A stretch of 6,658 nucleotides of DNA from Polaribacter sp. (GTDB taxonomy: Bacteria > Bacteroidota > Bacteroidia > Flavobacteriales > Flavobacteriaceae): positions 1 through 6,658 of the forward strand of contig JAQWIO010000078.1 of the NCBI GenBank assembly GCA_029248845.1. The letters run 5' to 3'. The notes below the pieces were generated by a model that saw only the letters and a list, made by a program, of their open reading frames with translations, did not search any database and was not told the DNA's origin. Made by a program: the position numbers and the translations under genes. How positions within the stretch are numbered: the stretch's first letter is position 1; each line of letters begins with the position of its first letter. Below, piece by piece: positions 1 to 5,577 of this stretch.

Positions 1-2061
1 ATCTTCTATCTCTGAAGCTTTCTTTATTGCCTCATACATCACAGTGGTTTTTCGTTTTCTAGCAGTGGAAATAGATTTCCTAGCAGCTTCATAGTTCGGC
101 AATACAGTAGGCAACTCTTTGTTTGTTAAAACAAAAGCATACACTCCTTTATTTCCTTCTATGTTTTTATAGACTGTATTTAACGCTGAATTAAACATCG
201 CTCCAACTACTTTTGGTTCAGATCCTGCTCCAGATAATGTTGGACTTTTTAACGTAATTCCATTTGCATTTCTAACTGTTGTATTATTTTCTTTAGAAAT
301 ATCCTCTAGAGAGGCACCGTCAAACTTTTCTGCAATTAATTTTGCTTTCTTTTCATTAATTAATATTGGCCGAACTCTGTTCGTAGCTTTTGCTGCAGAG
401 AGAAGTCCCTTTTCGGTTTTAGCAGTAACATAAGCAACCACATGACTTCCTTCTAGATCAAAACGTTTAAAGTCTCTTGGTTTTGTTTCTTTGCCAAAAG
501 CCCAAGAAATAATTTGTCTTTGATTTCCTAAACCAGGAACGTTTTCGTCTAAAACTTTTAAACCAATTGCTGGTTTTGTTTGGTAAGAATTCTCTTTAGC
601 GGCCTCAAAAAATGTTTTGCCTTGAGAAATCGCTAAAGCAAATTGTTCTGCTTTTTGAAATACATTATTTTCTGTAGTTTCAGAAGGAAGTATTTTTCTA
701 CCAAAAGTTGCTATCTTTAAGACTTTTTGAATATTTTTTTGTCCATCTATCTTAATTACATGATATCCAAATGGGGTTTTAACAACTCCTATATCTCTAT
801 TTTTACCCTCAAAAACAAAATCTCTAAATCCTGGAGTCATTCTAGAATAATTAAACCAATCATAAGAGCCTCCTTTTTCTGAGGACCCTTTATCTGAAGA
901 AATAGCTTTGGCTAACTTTGCAAACTTTCTTTTATTTCTCTTTACAACGTTTAAAATACTATCCGCTATTTTTTTTGCTTCCTCCTCAGTTCTTGTAACG
1001 TCTGGAGCAACTCTTTGGGCACCAACAAAAGGAATTAAAATATGACTTGCTTTTGCAGAATCAGGCATTTTGCTTATTGCCATGATTTTTGAAATTTTAA
1101 AAAAACCTTGGTCTTTATAAGGTCCGAAAACATCTCCTTTAGATCCTTTAAAAATTGTTGAAGCTACATCCTTATTGATATTATTTTTAAATTTAAAGCT
1201 TTCGTCTATGTTTGTGTCTGAATCATTTTCACTTAAAAATTCTCTTTCATTAGACGTATTTTTAAAATCTTCAACAAAATCTGCAAGTTCTTCTTTAATT
1301 GCATTCTCATCGTCTGAACTGGCAATAATATTGAGTTTCACATAAGATATATCTCTAGATTCATCTACTTTAAAATCATTCGGATTCTCTTTAATATATG
1401 CTGATACTTCGCCTTTAGACACTGCTACTAAACTATCTGCAATCGTAGAATAAGGAACAAATACAAATTGGGCTGTTAACTTTGTGTTGTCCGCAAAATA
1501 CTGAGATTCTCCCTCTTTTAATGAAGCTCCAAGACCTGCAGTAACCAAATTATTATAGGTATTTCTTTCAGCATTGTCTCTAATTTGATTCAAGTAATTA
1601 GACCAAGCACTCCATAGTTGACTGTTGTTTTCTTTTGTATCTGCTAAAAATTGCTTAAATTTTAGTTCATCAAATAAGCCTATTTCATTTTGAAACTGTG
1701 GATTATCCTTCACTGAAGGAGCATTTATAACTTCATTCCAAACATCTGCTTCACCAACAGTAATACCTGCTTCTGATAATTGATTTTGATAGATTTTTTT
1801 TCTAACAATATTATCCCAAACAATTTTACTTGCTTGCATCTCTGAAATACGATTACCAGCTTGTCGCTTGTATGCTTCCAATTCAGCAGCAAACTCTTGT
1901 CTTGAGATAGATTCACCATTTATTTCACCTATTTCATTAATTTTAGTTGAATTGAAAAAATCTCCTAAAGTGGATGGATCTAGTACAAAAGCAAAAAGTG
2001 CTAAACCAATTATAATGATTAAGAACATTGAACGTTCTCTAATTTTTGATAAAACTGCCAT
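1..2061 (-). CDS. ppiD: PpiD-like periplasmic peptidyl-prolyl cis-trans isomerase/chaperone (3' end outside window)
   Basis: Membrane-anchored foldase expected to help exported and outer-membrane proteins fold in the periplasm. The frame is open for 687 codons from an ATG at 2059-2061 to the left edge, with no stop, so the C-terminus is missing; family members of about 700 residues suggest only a short piece is lost. Visible in order: a short basic N-terminus (KIRER), one transmembrane anchor at about residues 12-27, a SurA_N-like region beginning with EINGESISRQEF (46-57), then a parvulin domain at about 330-440 carrying ASHILIPF (338-345), GGSYDWF (397-403) and FGYHVIKI (431-438). A further region at about 505-545 (W520, then FDLEGSHVVAYV) may be a degenerate parvulin-like fold. 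Many lysines and acidic residues, no cysteine noticed. It is 123 nt from the preceding gene and has its own candidate promoter. No Shine-Dalgarno; the leader is A/T-rich. SurA is the main alternative, but the N-terminal anchor favours PpiD. The exact ortholog name is inferred. Confidence 0.9.
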   Translation of the reverse strand, partial: MAVLSKIRERSMFLIIIIGLALFAFVLDPSTLGDFFNSTKINEIGEINGESISRQEFAAELEAYKRQAGNRISEMQASKIVWDNIVRKKIYQNQLSEAGITVGEADVWNEVINAPSVKDNPQFQNEIGLFDELKFKQFLADTKENNSQLWSAWSNYLNQIRDNAERNTYNNLVTAGLGASLKEGESQYFADNTKLTAQFVFVPYSTIADSLVAVSKGEVSAYIKENPNDFKVDESRDISYVKLNIIASSDDENAIKEELADFVEDFKNTSNEREFLSENDSDTNIDESFKFKNNINKDVASTIFKGSKGDVFGPYKDQGFFKISKIMAISKMPDSAKASHILIPFVGAQRVAPDVTRTEEEAKKIADSILNVVKRNKRKFAKLAKAISSDKGSSEKGGSYDWFNYSRMTPGFRDFVFEGKNRDIGVVKTPFGYHVIKIDGQKNIQKVLKIATFGRKILPSETTENNVFQKAEQFALAISQGKTFFEAAKENSYQTKPAIGLKVLDENVPGLGNQRQIISWAFGKETKPRDFKRFDLEGSHVVAYVTAKTEKGLLSAAKATNRVRPILINEKKAKLIAEKFDGASLEDISKENNTTVRNANGITLKSPTLSGAGSEPKVVGAMFNSALNTVYKNIEGNKGVYAFVLTNKELPTVLPNYEAARKSISTARKRKTTVMYEAIKKASEIED

Positions 2062-2184
2062 ACGTCATTTATTTAATTTCGGTTTGCGAATATACAATTT
2101 GGCTTTTAATATTGCAACCCATTTAATACTTATTAGTCTTGAGGAGAAAGGCTTTGAGATCGCTCTTTGTAAATCCGTTTGCTT
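2062..2184. other. Intergenic gap of 123 nt between the CNNM-type gene and the PpiD-like gene
   Basis: This is the only intergenic space here longer than 15 nt. Apart from the candidate promoter it holds a short palindrome, TAATACTTATTA (about 2124-2135, top strand), and a weak GAG-CGAT-CTC hairpin near 2155-2165 with no following T-run. I see no convincing intrinsic terminator for the upstream gene and no open frame of note, so some read-through from the upstream operon into the foldase gene is possible. Confidence 0.6.
2087..2117 (-). promoter_or_regulatory. Candidate Flavobacteria-type sigma-A promoter for the PpiD-like gene
   Basis: On the minus strand a TTG (top strand CAA, 2115-2117) is followed after exactly 20 nt by TATATTCG (top strand CGAATATA, 2087-2094). 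This matches the Bacteroidota -33/-7 consensus TTG-N(17-23)-TAnnTTTG with one mismatch in the -7 box. It lies about 26 nt upstream of the ATG at 2061, leaving a short leader, in the only sizeable gap of the window. It would give the foldase gene transcription independent of the upstream operon. Assigned by eye. Confidence 0.45.
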
Positions 2185-3444
2185 TTATAGGTCTTCCTTC
2201 ACTATTTTTATGAATACCTCTTCAATTTTAGCACTACTTACTTTTATGATTTTTATTTCAAAATTCTCTATGATAACGATTTCATTCTCTTTAGGAATAC
2301 TTTCTGTATAATCAATAATAAAGCCTCCCAGAGTTTCATAAGCTTCGGATTTAGGAATGTTCAAATCATATTCTTCATTCAAATAATCTACCTCTAGTCT
2401 TGCCGAAAAAGTAAATTCCCCATCAGAAACCATTTTTTCTAAAAACTCTTGTGTGTCGTGTTCATCTTCAATTTCTCCAAATAATTCCTCAACAATATCT
2501 TCTAAAGTTATCATCCCAGATGTTCCACCATATTCATCAACAACGATAGCGACACTTTTTCTTTTTTTCATTAAATTATTCAAAACATCATTAATCATCA
2601 TTGACTCCGGTACAATTTCTACTGGCAATAAAATAGATTTAATTGTCTTCGGCTTTTTAAATAATTCGAACGCATTTACATATCCAATTACATCGTCTAA
2701 AGACGATTTATAAATTAAAACTTTAGACAAACCAGAATCTATAAAAATTTTTTTTAACTGAATTACTTTTTCATGAAGTTCTAAAGCAATAATATCTATT
2801 CTAGGAACCATCACCTCTCTTGCTTTAACATTCTGAAAATCCAAAGCATTCTGAAAAATTTGAATCTCAGAATCTATCTGATCTTCATCATTTCCGGTTT
2901 CTAATTGCTCTGATATATAGTTCCCTAATTCCTCTTTACTAAATTCAGTTTGTTGTTCATCTGCATCTGTTTTAAAAAAAACACGAAGAAAAAAATCTGA
3001 AATAATGGTGATAAATTCTGAAAAGAAGTGAAATAAAATATAAAAAACATAAGCCGGTACAACAAATAATTTTAAAACCTCATTTGCATAAATTCTGAAA
3101 ATAGCTTTGGGTAAAAACTCTGCTGTTATTAATATAATAATTGTAGAAATAAAAGTTTGTATTAGAAGAATAGAGAAATTATTGTAATTCTCAAGAGGGA
3201 GTACCTTTATTAAAAAAATACCCATATAATAACTATAAATAACCAAAGAAATATTATTACCAACCAACATTGTAGTGATGAATTTTGATGATTTCTGAGT
3301 AATTATATTTAGTATTTTTGGAATAAAACCTTCTCTTTTTTTCTCTAACTCTATATGAAGTTTATTTGCTGAAACAAAAGCGATTTCCATTCCCGAAAAA
3401 AAAGCGGAAAGGATAATTGAGATAAGTATAATGATAATTTCCAT
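2185..3444 (-). CDS. CNNM/CorC-family (hemolysin-like) membrane protein with DUF21, CBS pair and CorC_HlyC domains
   Basis: A 419-residue inner-membrane protein of the CNNM/CorC/TlyC superfamily, whose characterised members are implicated in Mg2+ or other divalent-cation transport; the 'hemolysin' label is historical. The DUF21/CNNM membrane domain covers about residues 1-155, with the family motifs FFSGMEIAF (15-23), MLVGNN (59-64) and AEFLPKAIFR (108-117), and hydrophobic helices at about 2-22, 58-80, 90-112 and 123-150. An acidic linker (160-195) leads to REVMVPRIDI (209-218), the start of a CBS pair (about 210-330) whose second half holds VVDEYGGTSGMITLEDIVEE (301-320). A CorC_HlyC domain closes the protein (about 345-416). 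Length and layout look complete. ATG start without Shine-Dalgarno; an in-frame TAG five codons upstream prevents a longer N-terminus. The gliding protein GldE belongs to the same family, but the gldD/ssb neighbourhood I associate with gldE is absent, so I call this a paralog. Ion specificity cannot be read from sequence. Confidence 0.93.
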   Translation of the reverse strand: MEIIIILISIILSAFFSGMEIAFVSANKLHIELEKKREGFIPKILNIITQKSSKFITTMLVGNNISLVIYSYYMGIFLIKVLPLENYNNFSILLIQTFISTIIILITAEFLPKAIFRIYANEVLKLFVVPAYVFYILFHFFSEFITIISDFFLRVFFKTDADEQQTEFSKEELGNYISEQLETGNDEDQIDSEIQIFQNALDFQNVKAREVMVPRIDIIALELHEKVIQLKKIFIDSGLSKVLIYKSSLDDVIGYVNAFELFKKPKTIKSILLPVEIVPESMMINDVLNNLMKKRKSVAIVVDEYGGTSGMITLEDIVEELFGEIEDEHDTQEFLEKMVSDGEFTFSARLEVDYLNEEYDLNIPKSEAYETLGGFIIDYTESIPKENEIVIIENFEIKIIKVSSAKIEEVFIKIVKEDL

Positions 3445-3459
3445 GAAGAAATTTATAAT

Positions 3460-3660
3460 CTATTTATTTAAGTTGTTCCTTTTTTCTACTTTTTTCCTAA
3501 AATGTCTTTTAAAGAAAAAAACTAAGGTAATAAAAATAGACGCAGAGAGGAATAAATAAGCTTTTTCTCTGTCTGAACTCCATTTAACAAGACCTTCTAT
3601 TAAACATGTTAAAGCTACTAGTAAGTAGCCATATTGAAAAAATTTCCAAAGCGTATTCAT
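3460..3660 (-). CDS. Small two-helix inner-membrane protein of unknown function
   Basis: A 66-residue protein with two predicted transmembrane helices, at about residues 8-25 (YGYLLVALTCLIEGLV) and 34-50 (AYLFLSASIFITLVFFF), joined by a charged turn (SSDREK). The strongly basic tail (KRHFRKKVEKR) predicts both termini in the cytoplasm by the positive-inside rule. It is the third member of a tight series: 4 nt after the lptC stop and 15 nt before the CNNM-type start, which supports it being real and co-transcribed. I recall small hypothetical membrane proteins in this position in other Flavobacteriaceae, but I know of no function. A role as a small partner of LptC or of the CNNM-type protein is only a guess from position. 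ATG start, no Shine-Dalgarno, TAG stop. Confidence 0.8.
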   Translation of the reverse strand: MNTLWKFFQYGYLLVALTCLIEGLVKWSSDREKAYLFLSASIFITLVFFFKRHFRKKVEKRNNLNK

Positions 3661-3664
3661 CTAA

Positions 3665-4225
3665 TTATTTTTCTGTGGTTATTAATTTACCTATTGCTTT
3701 TTTTGCTATATGCTTACTTAAGTCTTCTTTGCATTCAAAACCAACACCATAAACCGTGTCTTTTATAGTACTTAATATAAATGCTTTTTCTGAAAAGAAA
3801 TATTTCGTGTTTTGATCCCAAAATAATTGTTCTGTTTCTAACCTAGATTGTTCTGTGTGGTTCAAAACAATTACATTTCCTATAATTTCAGAAACGGATG
3901 TCTTAGAATAGGTCAAGGCATAATTACCGGTAATTGTTACAGAATCTTTTCCTTCAAAATTTATGATTTTAATTCCATCAGGAAACTCATTATAAGGATG
4001 TTGTTTTCGATTACTAAAGTCATGTAATAAAGGAGTCATTAATTTGGAGGTAATTCTCCCTGAATCTTTATATACATGAAACGCATTTTTTGCAACGCCT
4101 ATTGGTAAGTTTTTGGACGCTAAAAAATCTCTAACTTCTTGCGTATTATTTGAACAAGAAAAAAGCATCACTGTAATGAGTATTACAGTGATGCTTTTTT
4201 GTGCTATTTTAATTGAAATTTTCAA
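3665..4225 (-). CDS. lptC: LPS-export periplasmic protein LptC, lipoprotein form, TTG start
   Basis: LptC bridges the inner-membrane LptBFG transporter to LptA and passes LPS across the periplasm. This 186-residue protein has a lipoprotein signal: basic N-terminus (KISIKIAQK), hydrophobic core (12-22) and lipobox LFSC with the acylated Cys at 24. E. coli LptC instead has an uncleaved anchor. After Cys24 comes SNNTQEV, lacking the acidic run of Flavobacteria surface-export signals, which fits an inward-facing lipoprotein. The mature part has the family pattern: KNAFHVYKDSGRITSKLMTP, DGIKIINF, then beta-rich repeats such as SVTITGNYALTYSKTSVSEI and QLFWDQNTKYFF. The start codon is TTG (4223-4225): the frame is closed by TAA at 4235-4237, and the only early in-frame ATG, codon 20, would remove the signal. 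It starts 4 nt after the TPR gene stop, suggesting translational coupling. Codons 9-23 form a perfect hairpin (separate entry). Family assignment is strong; the start is inferred. Confidence 0.88.
   Translation of the reverse strand: MKISIKIAQKSITVILITVMLFSCSNNTQEVRDFLASKNLPIGVAKNAFHVYKDSGRITSKLMTPLLHDFSNRKQHPYNEFPDGIKIINFEGKDSVTITGNYALTYSKTSVSEIIGNVIVLNHTEQSRLETEQLFWDQNTKYFFSEKAFILSTIKDTVYGVGFECKEDLSKHIAKKAIGKLITTEK
4159..4200 (-). terminator. Terminator-like perfect 19-bp inverted repeat inside the lptC signal-peptide codons
   Basis: Arms at 4159-4177 and 4182-4200 are perfect reverse complements around a 4-nt loop (4178-4181). On the minus strand this reads A6-GCATCACTGTAAT, loop ACTC, ATTACAGTGATGC-T6. 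That is a 13-bp core stem with a leading A-run and trailing T-run, the form of a bidirectional intrinsic terminator. The T-run continues as TTTTTTCTTGTT. It begins 30 nt after the TPR gene stop, where a terminator for that gene would be expected, yet it lies within codons 9-23 of lptC and encodes the hydrophobic core of its signal peptide. A ribosome translating lptC would keep it unfolded. Structure is seen directly; terminator activity is inferred. Confidence 0.65.
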
Positions 4226-4229
4226 AAAT

Positions 4230-5564
4230 CTATTTTAAGGGAACTCTTACCGTTTCTCCAATCCAACATTTTATTTTATAACTACTTCCTGGATCTACAC
4301 CTGCCGTAAAAATTACTTTTTTACTTGGTGAATTTGCTTTATAGTTTTTAATGTATTTTTTTGCAATTCCTGAAATACTTGGATCTACAGCCGCTGCCTT
4401 TTGTGCTTTTCTCAAAGCGGCAACATAGACCATTCTTTTTTCAAATTCATTTTTACCACAATTATTAACACTTGTTTGATACAATTTACCAATAAATAAG
4501 TAAGCCTTACCAAAATTTGAATTAAAACGAATAGCTTCTCTTGCTAAACTTCTTGCTTTACTTAATTGCCCTCTACCTTTGGCAGCTTGCGCAAATTTTA
4601 GCTTTATTTTTGCTTTCTTAATTGGGTCTGTTTCTAAATTAAAAGACTCCAATCTCATTTCAGCTGCCCCCTTTAAATCTCCTTTATCTTCTAAAACACT
4701 TGCTAAGAAAGCATAGGCTTCTGGAGATGGAGAGGCTTCTGCATAGGCTCTAACCAGAGTTTCAAATAAAGGCTCTGACTGACACCCTTTGTTAAACATT
4801 CTAGAAACTGATCTCTTTAACCACACAGAATTTGATCTGTTAGCTTCAAAATCTCTGTTGTACAATGGAACTAATCTTTCACAGGTAACTATTTCAGAAA
4901 TAATTGCATCTAGATTGCCTTCAACTGTCCCTAAAGCTTGAGAATTAATGGTATAAGCTCTTTTTAAGCTCTGCTCCCTTTTACTCAATACTCTCGTAGA
5001 ATCTGATAAAGGAATTAATTTTTTGGCATAACTTTCTAATTTCAGCGTTACATTTTCTAAAACATCGTCATAGGTGTCAAATACTTTTTGAGGATTTGTA
5101 TCTTTATTTCTGTCAGTGACTCCCTGAAAGTATTTATAAAGGTTTTTAACCCCCATTTTAGTTGGGTCAATACTATACCCCTTCTCTAAAATAGAAAATA
5201 TTTGATCATCTGAAGCTAACTTATTTTTTGATAAAAAAGTAGCATAATCACTATGAACTTTTGCTGGATTTTTGGTAGGAAAATACTGCAATCTTTGTTC
5301 ATACACTCTTTTGGCTAAGACAGGGTCTTTTTTCACATCTTCCGCAAGATTTGCTCCATATTTATAAATATTTACAGACAAATCTTTACAATTATCCATT
5401 AAATATATCCAATTTGTATAGGCTTCATCATATTTTTTAGATTGATAATCTCCTTTAAAAAGATTGTATTTAATGGTACATTCTCTTGCTGTATCTTCTT
5501 GAGCAGTTATTTTTACTGAAATTAATAAAAATAGTGCTACTGTTAAAAAAGTAATTTTCTTCAT
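4230..5564 (-). CDS. Secreted tetratricopeptide-repeat protein of unknown function
   Basis: A 444-residue exported protein. Residues 1-21 are a classical signal peptide (MKK, hydrophobic core, ..KITA) with likely cleavage before Gln22. The mature protein is mainly helical with TPR-like units: one near the N-terminus (about 30-65, YNLFKGDYQSKKYDEAYTNW) and clearer ones at about 275-385 (PEAYAFLASVLEDKGDLKGA; KLKFAQAAKGRGQLSKARSL; GKAYLFIGKLYQ). A short non-TPR tail ends in CWIGETVRVPLK. Six cysteines remain after the signal peptide (29, 59, 228, 261, 369, 433), so disulfides are possible. TPR proteins are scaffolds for protein contacts; position between a beta-barrel gene and lptC suggests a periplasmic or outer-membrane assembly role, which is inference. 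ATG at 5562-5564 follows ACAGGAA almost directly, too close to be a normal Shine-Dalgarno. It is 13 nt downstream of the barrel gene and 4 nt upstream of lptC. I recall homologs in this position in other Flavobacteriaceae, without known function. Confidence 0.88.
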   Translation of the reverse strand: MKKITFLTVALFLLISVKITAQEDTARECTIKYNLFKGDYQSKKYDEAYTNWIYLMDNCKDLSVNIYKYGANLAEDVKKDPVLAKRVYEQRLQYFPTKNPAKVHSDYATFLSKNKLASDDQIFSILEKGYSIDPTKMGVKNLYKYFQGVTDRNKDTNPQKVFDTYDDVLENVTLKLESYAKKLIPLSDSTRVLSKREQSLKRAYTINSQALGTVEGNLDAIISEIVTCERLVPLYNRDFEANRSNSVWLKRSVSRMFNKGCQSEPLFETLVRAYAEASPSPEAYAFLASVLEDKGDLKGAAEMRLESFNLETDPIKKAKIKLKFAQAAKGRGQLSKARSLAREAIRFNSNFGKAYLFIGKLYQTSVNNCGKNEFEKRMVYVAALRKAQKAAAVDPSISGIAKKYIKNYKANSPSKKVIFTAGVDPGSSYKIKCWIGETVRVPLK

Positions 5565-5577
5565 TTCCTGTGTTTTA

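Noticed and set aside
1725..1919. Minus-strand open frame of 64 codons
   Set aside because: Out-of-frame shadow wholly inside the PpiD-like gene, which is continuous and well supported across this stretch.
2124..2135. Palindrome TAATACTTATTA in the intergenic gap
   Set aside because: Only 5-bp all-A/T arms; expected by chance in DNA this AT-rich, and no T-run or known operator match.
2155..2165. Possible terminator hairpin after the CNNM-type gene
   Set aside because: The stem is only three base pairs and no T-run follows on the minus strand.
1868..2311. Plus-strand open frame of 147 codons
   Set aside because: It spans the start of the PpiD-like gene, the intergenic gap and the end of the CNNM-type gene on the opposite strand; composition is that of an antisense shadow with no recognisable domain.
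2453..2713. Plus-strand open frame of 86 codons
   Set aside because: Lies entirely antisense to the conserved CBS region of the CNNM-type gene; serine/isoleucine-rich shadow with no initiation signal.
2185..3444. Identification as the gliding-motility protein GldE
   Set aside because: The family matches, but the neighbours I associate with gldE (gldD, ssb, mutY) are absent; several paralogs of this family are usual in Flavobacteriaceae.
4166..4168. ATG at codon 20 as the true lptC start
   Set aside because: It would leave only MLFSC before the mature protein, removing the basic region and hydrophobic core needed for export and lipidation.
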